DNA of 64,000 nt from an uncultured Clostridia bacterium (GCA_944372575.1 CALVZS010000010.1:1-64000); one strand, 5' to 3'. Counted from the stretch's first letter, positions 17,160-26,044 are shown. The notes: generated by a model not told the origin, from the sequence alone. Program-made: numbers and translations.

Positions 17160-18470
17160 ATGGATTTATCACCCAAACAGATCGTAGCAGAACTCAATAA
17201 GCACATCATCGGGCAGGATGAGGCGAAGAAGGCGGTCGCCATCGCCCTGCGCAACCGTTACCGCCGCGCGCAGCTCTCCAAGGAGGTGCGCGACGAGATC
17301 ACGCCCAAGAACATCATCATGAAGGGGCCTACGGGCGTGGGCAAGACGGAGATCGCCCGCCGCCTGGCAAAGCTGGTCAAGGCGCCCTTCATCAAGGTGG
17401 AGGCGACAAAATATACCGAAGTCGGCTATGTCGGCAAGGACGTCGAGGGCATGGTGCGCGATTTGGTGGAGTGCGCCGTCCGCCTTGTCAAGGACGAAAA
17501 GACGGCGGAGGTCAACGCCAAGGCGACCGAGGCCGCCGAAAAGAAGATGGTCAAGATCCTTGCCGAGGCCAAGAAGAACGACCGCGGCGAGACGGCGCGC
17601 GAGGTGTTCGAGCAGAACCTTCTCGATTCGCTCCGAAAGGGGACGTTCGATAAGGTGGTCATCGAGACGGAAGTCAGGGACGAGCCGAAGAGCATGGAGC
17701 TTGTTCCGGGCGGTGCTGCCATCAACCTCGGCTCCATTCTCGGCGATGCGTTCTCGCAGAGGAAGAAAAAGCGCAAGCTGACTGTGTCGGAGGCGATGAA
17801 GATCTTTATTGCCGAGGAGGCGGACAAGCTCATCGACGACGATGCCGTGACGGAGGAGGCGCTCCGTCGTGCCGAGAACGACGGCATCATTTTCATCGAC
17901 GAGATCGACAAGATCGCCGCCAAGGGCAATACGGGCGGGGCGGACGTCTCGCGCGAGGGCGTCCAGCGCGACATCCTGCCCATTGTCGAGGGCAGCACCG
18001 TCATGACCAAGTATGGCGCGGTCAAGACGGACTATATGCTCTTCATCGCGGCGGGCGCCTTCCACGTTGCCCGCGTCGAGGATCTCATCCCTGAGCTGCA
18101 GGGGCGCTTCCCCGTGTCCGTGGAGCTCTCCAGCCTCACCAAGGAGGATTTCGTCAATATCCTCACCAACACCGAGCACTCCATCACGCAGCAGTATGCC
18201 ATGCTGCTGGCGGTGGACAACGTCGATCTCAAGTTCACGCCCGACGCCATCGAGGCGATCGCGGAGATCTCCGAGGAGATCAACCTGACCAGCGAGGACA
18301 TCGGCGCGCGCCGTCTGCACACCGTCATGGAATTTCTGCTGGAGGACATCTCCTTCAACGCGGGCGGCGGCAACTATCCCGTTGTCACGGTGGAGATCGA
18401 CAGGAAGTATGTGGAAGAACACCTTGCCAAGATCACCAAGGACAGGGATCTGAAGAAGTATGTGCTGTAA
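17160..18470 (+). CDS. hslU: HslU (ClpY) AAA+ ATPase, unfoldase for HslV
   Basis: The 436-residue product has MDLSPKQIVAELNKHIIGQD, Walker A GPTGVGKT (56-63), TKYTEVGYVGKDVEGMVRDL, an intermediate domain, Walker B GIIFIDEIDKIA and the sensor region GRFPVSVEL, ending near the HslV-contacting C-terminus. The ATG at 17160 was preferred over an in-frame GTG at 17136 because GGGAGG lies 6 bases upstream and the protein then begins like other HslU proteins. A perfect 13-bp hairpin ends 12 bases before that SD. Confidence 0.96.
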   Translation: MDLSPKQIVAELNKHIIGQDEAKKAVAIALRNRYRRAQLSKEVRDEITPKNIIMKGPTGVGKTEIARRLAKLVKAPFIKVEATKYTEVGYVGKDVEGMVRDLVECAVRLVKDEKTAEVNAKATEAAEKKMVKILAEAKKNDRGETAREVFEQNLLDSLRKGTFDKVVIETEVRDEPKSMELVPGGAAINLGSILGDAFSQRKKKRKLTVSEAMKIFIAEEADKLIDDDAVTEEALRRAENDGIIFIDEIDKIAAKGNTGGADVSREGVQRDILPIVEGSTVMTKYGAVKTDYMLFIAAGAFHVARVEDLIPELQGRFPVSVELSSLTKEDFVNILTNTEHSITQQYAMLLAVDNVDLKFTPDAIEAIAEISEEINLTSEDIGARRLHTVMEFLLEDISFNAGGGNYPVVTVEIDRKYVEEHLAKITKDRDLKKYVL

Positions 18471-18506
18471 GAGGTTCGTACCAATGATGTACAGAAGGGG
18501 AAACGT

Positions 18507-19763
18507 ATGATCCAGATTCCGAAGGGCTGTAAGGACGTCCTGCCCGCGCAGGCGTACCAGTGGCAGTATCTTGAAGACAAGGCGCGCGCGGTCGCGGCGG
18601 CCTATGCGTTCAGGGAGATCCGTACCCCTGTATTTGAACACACCGAGCTCTTTTCGCGCGGCGTGGGGGACACGACGGACATCGTCAACAAGGAGATGTA
18701 CACTTTCCTCGACAAGGGCGGGCGTTCTGTTACGCTGCGCCCCGAGGGGACGGCGGGCGTTGCGCGCGCCTTCATCGAGCACGGGCTTGCAGGCAGTGTG
18801 CTTCCCTTCAAGGCGTACTATCTCATCTCGGCGTTCCGCTATGAGCGTCCGCAGGCGGGAAGACTGCGGGAGTTCCATCAGTTCGGCTGCGAGCTGTACG
18901 GCGCCGCGTCTCCCTTTGCGGATGCGGAGGTCATTTCGCTCGCCGACGCCTTTTTAAAGAGCCTGGGGCTGAAGAAGGTGGAGCTGCGCATCAATTCCAT
19001 CGGCTGCAAACACTGCCGCGCGCGCTATCATCAGGCGCTCAGGGAGTACTTCGCGCCCCGCCTCGGGGAAATGTGCGAGGACTGCCGCACCCGCTATGAG
19101 AAGAACCCCATGCGCATTCTCGACTGCAAGGTGGAGGGCTGCAAGCACATTGCCGCGGGCGCACCCAGGATGCTCGACTACCTGTGCGATGACTGCCGCG
19201 CGCACTTTGAACAGGTCAAGCGGCTTTTGTTCGAGGCGGGCATCGCGTACACGGTGGATCCCTCCATCGTGCGCGGGCTGGACTATTACAGCCGTACCGT
19301 GTTTGAGTTCGTCTCGGACGCGGCGGGCGCGCAGGGAACGGTGCTCGGGGGCGGCAGATATGATACGCTGCTCGAGCAGATGGACAGCAAGCCCGTGCCT
19401 GCCGTCGGTTTTGCCGCGGGCATGGAGCGGCTGCTCCTCGTCATGGAGGCGGAGGGATGTATGCCGCCTGCGGATACGGGCGTCATGTGCTGTCTTGCGG
19501 GCATGGACGCGCCCTCCCGCGAGCGGGCGTTCCTGCTGGCGCAGCAGCTGCGCGGAGCGGGCATCTCCTGCGAGACCGACCTCATGGATCGTTCCGTCAA
19601 GGCGCAATTCAAGTATGCGGACAAGACGGGCGCGCGTTTCGTGGCGGTGCTGGGCGAGCGGGAACTTGCGGAGGGTGCTGCAGAGGTCAAAGACCTGCGC
19701 ACTTCCGCATCCGAACGAGTGAATTTCGGTGAACTTGCCGACTATATTAAAAGGAGGATCTGA
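18507..19763 (+). CDS. hisS: Histidyl-tRNA synthetase
   Basis: The 418-residue class II synthetase has IPKGCKDVLP at its N-terminus, motif 2 in AFRYERPQAGRLREFHQFG, the HisRS-specific GLDYYSRTVFEF, motif 3 in GGGRYDTLLEQM...AAGMERLLL, and a C-terminal anticodon-binding domain. It charges tRNA-His. It lies 36 bases after hslU and touches trxA, suggesting transcription through all three. No T-box leader is visible upstream. Confidence 0.96.
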   Translation: MIQIPKGCKDVLPAQAYQWQYLEDKARAVAAAYAFREIRTPVFEHTELFSRGVGDTTDIVNKEMYTFLDKGGRSVTLRPEGTAGVARAFIEHGLAGSVLPFKAYYLISAFRYERPQAGRLREFHQFGCELYGAASPFADAEVISLADAFLKSLGLKKVELRINSIGCKHCRARYHQALREYFAPRLGEMCEDCRTRYEKNPMRILDCKVEGCKHIAAGAPRMLDYLCDDCRAHFEQVKRLLFEAGIAYTVDPSIVRGLDYYSRTVFEFVSDAAGAQGTVLGGGRYDTLLEQMDSKPVPAVGFAAGMERLLLVMEAEGCMPPADTGVMCCLAGMDAPSRERAFLLAQQLRGAGISCETDLMDRSVKAQFKYADKTGARFVAVLGERELAEGAAEVKDLRTSASERVNFGELADYIKRRI

Positions 19764-19764
19764 T

Positions 19765-20085
19765 ATGTCGAAAAATGTCATGGAGATCTCGGGCGCACAG
19801 CTCGAAGAACTCATCAAAAAGGGGCCCGTCGTGTGCGATTTCTGGGCAAGCTGGTGCGGCCCGTGCCGTATGCTCGCGCCCGTGCTGGACGGCATTGCCG
19901 GTGAACTGGCGGGAAGGGCGACCTTCGTCAAGGTGGACGTGGACGCCAACGGCGAGACGGCGCAAAAGTACGGGATCATGTCCATTCCCAACGTCATCGT
20001 CTTCAAGGACGGCGTTCCCGCAGGCAATAACCTCGGCTACGTTCCCGCGCCCACAATGAAGGCGTTCCTCGAAAAATATCTGTAA
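19765..20085 (+). CDS. trxA: Thioredoxin
   Basis: The 106-residue product is a standard single-domain thioredoxin with CDFWASWCGPCRMLAP (redox pair CGPC near residues 32-35), VDVDANGETAQKYGI and the cis-proline in SIPNVIVFKDG. It reduces disulfides of cytoplasmic proteins with thioredoxin reductase. The ATG at 19765 has AAGGAGG 6-7 bases upstream inside the end of hisS. A strong terminator follows. Confidence 0.95.
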   Translation: MSKNVMEISGAQLEELIKKGPVVCDFWASWCGPCRMLAPVLDGIAGELAGRATFVKVDVDANGETAQKYGIMSIPNVIVFKDGVPAGNNLGYVPAPTMKAFLEKYL

Positions 20086-20098
20086 CTGCATTTATTCA

Positions 20099-20124
20099 GG
20101 CAGGGCGGCGGCCCTGCCTTTTTT
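20099..20124 (+). terminator. Intrinsic terminator of trxA
   Basis: GGCAGGGC (20099-20106) pairs with GCCCTGCC (20111-20118) around a 4-base loop, followed by six T. Confidence 0.9.
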
Positions 20125-20135
20125 CTATTTTTGTC

Positions 20136-20164
20136 TTTACAAACGCGCGGGGAAGTGCTACAAT
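20136..20164 (+). promoter_or_regulatory. Promoter for the ECF sigma operon
   Basis: TTTACA (20136-20141), 17-base spacer, TACAAT (20159-20164) with TG one base before the -10. This looks like a sigma-A promoter, so basal expression need not depend on the ECF factor itself. Confidence 0.65.
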
Positions 20165-20193
20165 AAGTTAACTTTTTGATGGGAGGGGAGCGT

Positions 20194-20745
20194 ATGGCGC
20201 CCGCCGATCCGGAACAACTGGATACTCTGCTCACGTCTCTCCGGCACGGCAATGCAAACGCGCTGGACGGCGTCTATGCGCTGCTCGGCGGGCAGATGCT
20301 GGCGCTTGCGCGCGGCATCGTGCATAACCGTGCGGACGCCGAGGACGTCGTGAGCGAAAGTTTCCTCAAACTGGTGCGCGGCATCCGCAGCTACCGCAGC
20401 GGAAGCAACGGGCGCGCCTTTGTCATGCGCATCGTGCGCAACACCGCCTTCGATCTGCTGCGCCGGCGCAAGATACGAGCGGAGGAGGATCTCGACGCGT
20501 TTTTCCATCTGACGGACGAGCGCTACGATCCCGGCCGGACGGAAGATGCGCTCATGCTGGAGGAGGCGGTCGCAAAACTCGATCCGCCCGAGCGCAGGAT
20601 GATCTATTATCGCTACTATCTCGATTTTACGGTGCGGGAGATCGCGCAGGAGACGGGCATGAGCAAGTCGGCGGCGGCGCGCCTTGTATCGCTTGCCGAG
20701 GAAAAGCTGAAAAAACTGCTCGGCGCGGGACAAAACGGGGAGTGA
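20194..20745 (+). CDS. ECF-type RNA polymerase sigma factor
   Basis: The 183-residue protein shows sigma region 2 (ALARGIVHNRADAEDVVSESFLKL, then RAFVMRIVRNTAFDLLRRR) and region 4 (LDPPERRMIYYRYYLDFTVREIAQETGMSKSAAARLV). This is the two-domain ECF layout. The ATG at 20194 has GGGAGGGGAG directly upstream; in-frame TTG/ATG codons before it overlap that SD. It is followed by a membrane protein likely to be its anti-sigma factor and by a VWA lipoprotein, so it probably answers a cell-envelope signal. Confidence 0.92.
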   Translation: MAPADPEQLDTLLTSLRHGNANALDGVYALLGGQMLALARGIVHNRADAEDVVSESFLKLVRGIRSYRSGSNGRAFVMRIVRNTAFDLLRRRKIRAEEDLDAFFHLTDERYDPGRTEDALMLEEAVAKLDPPERRMIYYRYYLDFTVREIAQETGMSKSAAARLVSLAEEKLKKLLGAGQNGE

Positions 20746-20757
20746 AACGTTGGAATC

Positions 20758-21471
20758 ATGAAGGACATGAAGAAGGACGAGAAAATTGAACGGGCATTCC
20801 GTGAATATTTTGATGGGAACGAAGCGCCGGTCTGCGACCTGACGCAGGCAAAGCGCGCGCTCCGGACGGAGCACCGGCGCCGCGGGGGGCGGATCGCGGC
20901 GATCGTCTCCGCGGCGGCGTGTTCCCTGCTCGTTGCCGCCGTGGCGGTCGGGCTGCTCCTTCCGCGCTTTCTGCTCGACGTGCCGTCCGAAGATGCACCT
21001 TCTGCGGGGGATGTGCCGCAGACCTATTCGCTCGCCTCGGCGCAGGCGCAGCCCGCGACCTATGCGGCGTTGGAGGATGCGTACGGGCAGTTTTTGAGCG
21101 GCTTCTCCCGTTTTGACGCCGCCAGGAATGCCTCGGCGCGCTATACGCTCTATGAACAGAACGGAGAAGACGTCCTGCTCTCGGTGCACGTCGAATATGT
21201 CCGCGGACTCACCCGCTGGCGTGCGGACGTCTCCTTTGATCTGACGGAAGGCGCCATGCTCCCCGAGGAGTTTATTCCCTTCGAAGAGCTGTCGGCGGAG
21301 GGCTCCGTCAACGGATATGTCTATCGGTATGACGATCGGTCGTGGAACGGAGAGCCCGTCACGGATGTCTGCCTGACGCTTTCCGCAGGGGAGTGCTATC
21401 TCACCGTCATGGGACAACAGCGGGAGGAGGCGCTCGGCGTCTTTTTGGCGCTGCTCACGGAGCAGGCCTGA
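20758..21471 (+). CDS. Single-pass membrane protein, putative anti-sigma factor
   Basis: A 237-residue protein with a charged cytoplasmic N-terminus (about 1-43, KDEKIERAFREYFDGNEAPVCDLTQAKRALR), one transmembrane helix (about 44-70) and an extracytoplasmic domain of about 165 residues without a known motif. Position right after an ECF sigma gene and this topology fit an anti-sigma factor; no zinc-binding HxxxCxxC motif is present. The start is ATG 20758 or 20767: the SD-like GGGGAG lies inside the end of the sigma gene, a little far away, so translational coupling is likely. Confidence 0.7.
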   Translation: MKDMKKDEKIERAFREYFDGNEAPVCDLTQAKRALRTEHRRRGGRIAAIVSAAACSLLVAAVAVGLLLPRFLLDVPSEDAPSAGDVPQTYSLASAQAQPATYAALEDAYGQFLSGFSRFDAARNASARYTLYEQNGEDVLLSVHVEYVRGLTRWRADVSFDLTEGAMLPEEFIPFEELSAEGSVNGYVYRYDDRSWNGEPVTDVCLTLSAGECYLTVMGQQREEALGVFLALLTEQA

Positions 21472-21573
21472 AATTTTTACGGAAAATTTTTCCGATTTGC
21501 GGGACAGGACGGCCGTTCGGCGCGTTGTAAGAGTGAACGGGGGAGAAAATCGCCCCGAACGGGAGGGAAAACA

Positions 21574-23121
21574 ATGAAAAAACGGTTGATCGGACTCGGA
21601 TGTCTTGCGATGACGGCGGCGTTGCTGAGCGGATGCGGCGTTGCCCCGAACGGCGGGGACATGGGGTACTATCCCATGGAAGACGGGATCTTTGAGAGCG
21701 ACGACGAAAACTATGTGTATGACGAAGTGATCGAACAGGGATTCGTCGATACGGCACAGACGCCTTCTTCTTATTTTTCGCTGGATCGGAATACGGCGGG
21801 GTATTCGCTCGTCCGTGCGCAGGTGCGGGAGGGTCTACAGATCGCCCCCGACTCGGTGCGTCTCGAGGAACTCGTCAATTACTTTGACTACGCCTATCCC
21901 GCACCCAAGGCGGGGGAGGCAGTGGGCGTCTCGGCGTACGTCTCGGACTGCCCGTGGAATGATGCGCATTCGCTCCTGACGTTGGGCCTCAGGACGGAAG
22001 AGGCCGTCCGCACGGGAAGTGCCAACTACGTCCTGCTGATCGACGTCTCGGGCTCCATGGGTTCGACCGTGTGGGGGACGGAGGGACAGAGCTGTCTCGA
22101 CCTCGTCAAATACGGTGCGAACAAGCTCGTCGATACGTTGGACGAGGGAGACAGGCTGTCCATTGTGACGTACGCAAGCGGCGTAAGCACCGTTCTGGAG
22201 AGCACGGAGGCGACGGCGGAGAATAAGCCCGCCATCCGCAACGCGATCGATCGGCTCAACGCCTACGGCTCGACCAACGGCTCGGGCGGACTGGACCGCG
22301 CCTACGAACAGGCAGAGGCCTTCCGCACGGAAGACGGAAACAACCGCGTCATCCTGCTCTCGGACGGCGACTTCAACGTCGGCATATCCGATGAGGACGA
22401 GCTCACCGAGTTCATTCAGGAAAAGGCAAAGAGCGGCATCGCGCTCTCCGTGGCGGCCGTCGGCATGGGCAACATGCGCGACGACTTCATGCAGACGCTT
22501 GCCCTCAACGGAAACGGCAACTATGCCTACATCGATACGCCGCTCGAGGCGGAAAAGGTGTTCACCGAAGAGGTGGCAGGCACGCTCTATACCGTCGCGC
22601 ACGATGCAAAGGCGGGCATCACCTTCGATGCGGACACGGTGTCCTCCTATCGTCTGCTGGGCTATGACATGAAGACCATGTCCGAGGATGACTTCAACAA
22701 CGCCGATACGGACGCGGGCGAGATCGGCAGCAATCTCTGCGTGACCGCCATGTACGAGATTGTGCGCACCGATGCGGACACGGATGCCCCGCTTGCCGAG
22801 GTTGCGGTGCGCTATCGCAACACCGCGGGCGAGGACGACGAGGTCACGCTCACCGTCACGGGCGAGGAACAGGCAACGCAGGACACCGCTTTCGCCGCGT
22901 GCGTGGCGGAGTTTGCCCTGGTGCTGCGCAGGTCGCAGTACCGCGGCAGCGCCTCGCTGGAGAGCGTGCTCGCACGGCTGGAGGGCATGGAGGAGTACCT
23001 TTCCTCGGACGCCTATAAGCAGGAGTTTGCGCAGCTCGTCGCCCTTGCGCAGGAGAGCGGCAATTACGATTACGGGCCTGCCGCCGCGCCGGAGGAGACC
23101 GGAACGCAGGCGGCACTCTGA
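21574..23121 (+). CDS. VWA-domain lipoprotein, YfbK-like
   Basis: The 515-residue product has a lipoprotein signal with lipobox LLSGC (Cys around residue 16), an N-terminal YfbK-type region ([21 protein letters not shown] and [15 protein letters not shown]), a von Willebrand A domain with MIDAS motif DVSGSMG (about 150-156) and SDGDFNVG, and a C-terminal DUF3520-like region. VWA domains bind ligands through a metal ion; the ligand here is unknown. It follows the sigma and anti-sigma genes, with a 102-base spacer holding a GGAAAAATTTTTCC palindrome, and is probably part of that envelope-response module. Confidence 0.88.
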   Translation: MKKRLIGLGCLAMTAALLSGCGVAPNGGDMGYYPMEDGIFESDDENYVYDEVIEQGFVDTAQTPSSYFSLDRNTAGYSLVRAQVREGLQIAPDSVRLEELVNYFDYAYPAPKAGEAVGVSAYVSDCPWNDAHSLLTLGLRTEEAVRTGSANYVLLIDVSGSMGSTVWGTEGQSCLDLVKYGANKLVDTLDEGDRLSIVTYASGVSTVLESTEATAENKPAIRNAIDRLNAYGSTNGSGGLDRAYEQAEAFRTEDGNNRVILLSDGDFNVGISDEDELTEFIQEKAKSGIALSVAAVGMGNMRDDFMQTLALNGNGNYAYIDTPLEAEKVFTEEVAGTLYTVAHDAKAGITFDADTVSSYRLLGYDMKTMSEDDFNNADTDAGEIGSNLCVTAMYEIVRTDADTDAPLAEVAVRYRNTAGEDDEVTLTVTGEEQATQDTAFAACVAEFALVLRRSQYRGSASLESVLARLEGMEEYLSSDAYKQEFAQLVALAQESGNYDYGPAAAPEETGTQAAL

Positions 23122-23130
23122 ACCGATCTT

Positions 23131-23165
23131 CGCCCGCCGTCATCGGACGGCGGGCGGAGATTTTT
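23131..23165 (+). terminator. Terminator after the VWA lipoprotein gene
   Basis: CGCCCGCCGTC (23131-23141) pairs perfectly with GACGGCGGGCG (23146-23156), loop ATCG, followed by GAGATTTTTT. The stem is nearly the same as that of the glyA terminator at 24536. Confidence 0.88.
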
Positions 23166-23198
23166 TCATGCTGCGATTGCAGATTTTTGCCGGAATCC

Positions 23199-23227
23199 TT
23201 GCTATTTGCGCCAAATCCTGTTATAAT
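23199..23227 (+). promoter_or_regulatory. Sigma-A promoter for glyA
   Basis: TTGCTA (23199-23204), 17-base spacer, TATAAT (23222-23227) with extended TGT immediately before it. Confidence 0.75.
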
Positions 23228-23260
23228 GAAAGGCAATCTCAATATAAGGACGGTACAACC

Positions 23261-24511
23261 ATGATCGATCTGACCACCATCCGCAGCGCCGACCCCGAAG
23301 TCTGCAGGGCAATGGAGCAGGAGCTTGCCCGCCAGCGCGGCAATCTGGAACTCATTGCAAGCGAGAACATCGTCTCTCCCGCAGTCATGGCGGCGATGGG
23401 AAGCCATCTCACCAACAAGTATGCGGAAGGGTATCCCGGCAGGCGCTATTACGGCGGCTGTGAGTTCGTCGACGTGGTGGAGGATCTCGCACGGGACAGG
23501 CTGACGGAACTTTTCGGCTGTGAGCACGCCAACGTGCAGCCCCATTCGGGCGCACAGGCGAACTTTGCCGTCTACTTTGCCATGCTGCAGCCGGGTGACA
23601 CCGTGATGGGGATGAACCTCTCCCACGGCGGACACCTCACGCACGGCTCGCCCGTCAACTTCTCGGGCAAATATTTCCATATCGTACCCTACGGCGTCTC
23701 CGAGGAGACGGAGACCATCGACTATGACGAGATGGAGCGCATCGCGCTCGAATGCAGGCCTAAGATGATCGTCTCGGGCGCGAGCGCCTATCCGCGCATC
23801 CTCGACTTTGCGCGCATCCGCGCCATCTGTGACAGGGTGGGCGCGCTCATGATGGTGGACATCGCCCACATTGCGGGGCTTGTCGCGGCGGGGCTGCACC
23901 CCAGTCCCGTGCCGTATGCCGACTTCGTCACGACCACCACGCACAAGACGCTGCGCGGCCCGCGCGGGGGCGTGATCATGTGCAAAGAACAGTATGCCAA
24001 GGCGATCGACAAGGCGGTGTTCCCCGGCACGCAGGGCGGGCCGCTCATGCACGTCATCGCGGCAAAGGCGGTCGCCTTCCGCGAGGCGCTCTCGCCCGCA
24101 TTCCGTCTCTATCAGCAGCAGATCGTCCGCAACGCCGCCGCCATGGCGGACAGGTTCACCCAGAACGGCGTGCGGCTCGTCTCGGGCGGCACGGACAACC
24201 ACCTCATGCTGCTCGATCTGAGGAAGGACGATATGACGGGCAAGGAGCTGGAGGCGCTGCTCGATCGCGCTCATATCACGGCAAACAAGAACACCATCCC
24301 GTTTGAGACCACGTCTCCCTTCGTGACGAGCGGCCTGCGCATCGGAACGCCCGCCATCACCTCGCGCGGGATGAAGGAGGGGGAGGCGGCCGAGATCGCC
24401 GACCTCGTCACCGAGATCATCGAAGGGCGCGAGGAGGCCGTTGCCGACGTCAGCGCAAAGGTTGCCGCCCTGTGCGAAAAATTCCCCATCTATCAGGGCG
24501 ATATTCTCTGA
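23261..24511 (+). CDS. glyA: Serine hydroxymethyltransferase
   Basis: The 416-residue PLP enzyme has [27 protein letters not shown], the lysine that binds PLP at K229 in [14 protein letters not shown], and [11 protein letters not shown]. It converts serine and THF to glycine and methylene-THF, the one-carbon donor that TrmFO in this window also uses. The ATG at 23261 matches family starts; the preceding SD is weak (AAGGACGG region). The gene has its own promoter and terminator. Confidence 0.97.
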   Translation: MIDLTTIRSADPEVCRAMEQELARQRGNLELIASENIVSPAVMAAMGSHLTNKYAEGYPGRRYYGGCEFVDVVEDLARDRLTELFGCEHANVQPHSGAQANFAVYFAMLQPGDTVMGMNLSHGGHLTHGSPVNFSGKYFHIVPYGVSEETETIDYDEMERIALECRPKMIVSGASAYPRILDFARIRAICDRVGALMMVDIAHIAGLVAAGLHPSPVPYADFVTTTTHKTLRGPRGGVIMCKEQYAKAIDKAVFPGTQGGPLMHVIAAKAVAFREALSPAFRLYQQQIVRNAAAMADRFTQNGVRLVSGGTDNHLMLLDLRKDDMTGKELEALLDRAHITANKNTIPFETTSPFVTSGLRIGTPAITSRGMKEGEAAEIADLVTEIIEGREEAVADVSAKVAALCEKFPIYQGDIL

Positions 24512-24535
24512 AAAGGAAAATGAAGAGGAAAAGCA

Positions 24536-24580
24536 GCGCCGCCCGCCGTCAGATGACGGCGGGCGGCGCATATTATTTTA
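24536..24580 (+). terminator. Terminator after glyA
   Basis: A perfect 15-bp stem (24536-24550 with 24555-24569) with loop AGAT and a trailing ATATTATTTTA. It also separates glyA from the convergent XRE gene. Confidence 0.85.
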
Positions 24581-24593
24581 TCTACCGGATGAG

Positions 24594-24797
24594 CTACCGG
24601 ATGAGCTCATCCAGCGGAACATCGTAGAACTTTGCCAGTTTGATGAAATACTTTAATCTCGGGACGGTCACGCCCCATTCGTATGCCTGATAGGACTGGC
24701 AGGTGATCCCGATCTCCTTGGCAACATATTGCTGCGTGTAATGATATTTTTCCCGCAACCGTTTTAAGTTCCCCGCAATGTTGTAGAGTTCTTCCAT
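24594..24797 (-). CDS. Small XRE-family HTH regulator
   Basis: A 67-residue protein that is essentially one Cro/CI-type helix-turn-helix: LKRLREKYHYTQQYVAKEIG followed by ITCQSYQAYEWGVTVPRL and LAKFYDVPLDELIR. The ATG at 24797 has GAGGG 4-5 bases upstream; an in-frame ATG at 24821 is less likely because it overlaps the promoter. It is divergent from a 57-codon gene, and the shared promoter region contains inverted repeats, so it is likely a local repressor of that pair and perhaps of the AT-rich gene beyond. Confidence 0.9.
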   Translation of the reverse strand: MEELYNIAGNLKRLREKYHYTQQYVAKEIGITCQSYQAYEWGVTVPRLKYFIKLAKFYDVPLDELIR

Positions 24798-24801
24798 GTT
24801 T

Positions 24802-24849
24802 CCCTCATTTTTACTTGACATTATAAAGTCTGTAACTGTATAATGAGGG
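24802..24849. promoter_or_regulatory. Divergent promoter region with inverted repeats, probable XRE operator
   Basis: CATTATA (24819-24825) and TATAATG (24839-24845) form an inverted repeat, and the outer CCCTCAT (24802-24808) and ATGAGGG (24843-24849) form another. They coincide with the forward promoter (TTGACA 24815-24820, 18 bases, TATAAT 24839-24844) and with a reverse TATAAT (24825-24820) facing the XRE gene. A repressor bound here would control both directions; binding is inferred. Confidence 0.55.
24815..24844 (+). promoter_or_regulatory. Promoter for the 57-codon gene
   Basis: Consensus TTGACA (24815-24820) and TATAAT (24839-24844) with an 18-base spacer. Confidence 0.65.
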
Positions 24850-24887
24850 CAAAATAACGTTTGGAACGTTAAAAGCGAGGCATATAA

Positions 24888-25061
24888 ATGGAAAAAATGC
24901 GGGAACAGCCTCTCACGGCAGAGCTTTTACTGGAGGAGATCAGGGTGATTTTAAAGGACAGCTTCGTGGCGCGGGGGAGAAAGACGGGGGACGAGATCGA
25001 ACTGCGCTTTCCGGGTGGGGAGACCTTTCGCCTCACGCTCTGGCGGCAGCCGCCGCGTTAA
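24888..25061 (+). CDS. 57-residue hypothetical protein
   Basis: ATG 24888 to TAA 25061, with GCGAGG 7 bases upstream and a consensus promoter before it. The protein begins MEKMREQPLTAELLLEEIRV and continues with a basic ARGRKTGDEIEL segment and FPGGETFRLTLW. It looks like a helix followed by two or three beta strands. I do not recognise a family. Being divergent from an XRE regulator, it could be a target of it or a small partner protein. Codon usage is GC-rich like the chromosome, unlike the next gene. Confidence 0.65.
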   Translation: MEKMREQPLTAELLLEEIRVILKDSFVARGRKTGDEIELRFPGGETFRLTLWRQPPR

Positions 25062-25091
25062 TTTTTGTTATTATGAATTTGTAATTGCGGT

Positions 25092-25120
25092 TTGACAGGG
25101 GAAGTGTTTACTGATATAAT
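25092..25120 (+). promoter_or_regulatory. Consensus promoter of the AT-rich gene, with direct repeats
   Basis: TTGACA (25092-25097), 17 bases, TATAAT (25115-25120). TTACTGATAT occurs at 25108-25117 over the -10 and again at 25126-25135, 18 bases later, which may be a regulator site. Confidence 0.75.
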
Positions 25121-25172
25121 ATACATTACTGATATTGATTATTATATATTAATATTACATTGAGGTGTATTA

Positions 25173-25838
25173 ATGACAATCAAGGAAATACAAAATAAAT
25201 ATCCAGAAAAAAAATACTATCGGTTAAAAATTGCTCCTAACAATAGGAGTATGTTCATTATGGAAAAACTGGAGGATTTTTTTGAGCTTGTTGATTTGGT
25301 CGGATATGTGGAATCAGAAGTAGATGGAATTGAAGCGAGTGAAGCGAATTTGGAAATGCTTGTTGTGTCGTATTTGAGTTCATTTTATCCTTATAATCCT
25401 TATATAAGTATGCGCGATCCTCGTGTTGAAATCTTTTTGAACTATGTAAATGAAAATATGTCTAATACTTTGCAATTGATTATACAGGCTGAGTCATATA
25501 CAACAACAAATCTTTTTGGTATTAATACAGATATTATGTTTGAAGATACTAAAAGTTCTATGCCTGAAGATAAATTTGAACAAGGTATGACAGAGGTTGG
25601 TAAGCTATATGAGAAATATAAAGAAGGGCTGGATAAAAACAAAAAAACGCGAGAGAATGACATTAGAAATTGTATTTTGAATTATAAAGAAAAATATTTA
25701 CAACTGCAATCTAAGGCAGATAAGGAAGAATTAATAAAAGTCGTCCAGTTAGAGTTAAAAGAGAAATTTGGTATTAGTGGAAGGAATGATAGCAGAGTTA
25801 GCAAGATAGCAATTAAGAAAATGTATGAAGGAGAATGA
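25173..25838 (+). CDS. AT-rich orphan gene, 221-residue hypothetical protein
   Basis: The 221-residue product begins MTIKEIQNKYPEKKYYRLKI and is rich in Lys, Glu, Asn, Ile and Tyr, with a charged helical second half (about 140-221, likely coiled coil) and no transmembrane segment. I recognise no family. The gene and its upstream region are strikingly AT-rich and use A/T-ending codons, in sharp contrast to every neighbour, which points to recent acquisition. GAGGTG lies 7-8 bases before the ATG and a consensus promoter lies upstream, so it is probably expressed. It may belong with the XRE regulator nearby. Confidence 0.75.
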   Translation: MTIKEIQNKYPEKKYYRLKIAPNNRSMFIMEKLEDFFELVDLVGYVESEVDGIEASEANLEMLVVSYLSSFYPYNPYISMRDPRVEIFLNYVNENMSNTLQLIIQAESYTTTNLFGINTDIMFEDTKSSMPEDKFEQGMTEVGKLYEKYKEGLDKNKKTRENDIRNCILNYKEKYLQLQSKADKEELIKVVQLELKEKFGISGRNDSRVSKIAIKKMYEGE

Positions 25839-25874
25839 AATCGTCGCGTTAAGGAAATGACATAAGGAAAACGC

Positions 25875-25903
25875 TTGACAGGGAACGGAATGCGTACTAT
25901 AAT
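25875..25903 (+). promoter_or_regulatory. Promoter for the FMN riboswitch transcript
   Basis: Consensus TTGACA (25875-25880), 17 bases, TATAAT (25898-25903). Confidence 0.85.
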
Positions 25904-25918
25904 ACAGACAATCGAATA

Positions 25919-26030
25919 TTCTTTGGGGCGGAGTGAAAGTCTCCACCGGCAGTAAAGTCTGCGAAGGGCGCAAGCCCCCGAACGGGTGCAATTCCCGTAC
26001 CGACGGTCAAAGTCCGGATGAGAAAAGAAA
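25919..26030 (+). promoter_or_regulatory. FMN riboswitch (RFN element)
   Basis: The conserved RFN segments are present in order: GGGGCGGAGTGAAAGTCTCC, ACCGGCAGTAAAGTCTGCGA, then ACCGACGGTCAAAGTCCGGA and GATGAGAAAAGAA, closed by the P1 stem TTCTTT (25919-25924) with AAAGAA (26024-26029). It precedes a terminator and a RibU-like riboflavin transporter gene, so FMN binding should switch off transporter expression. Confidence 0.95.
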
Positions 26031-26044
26031 CAAAGCGGCATTGT

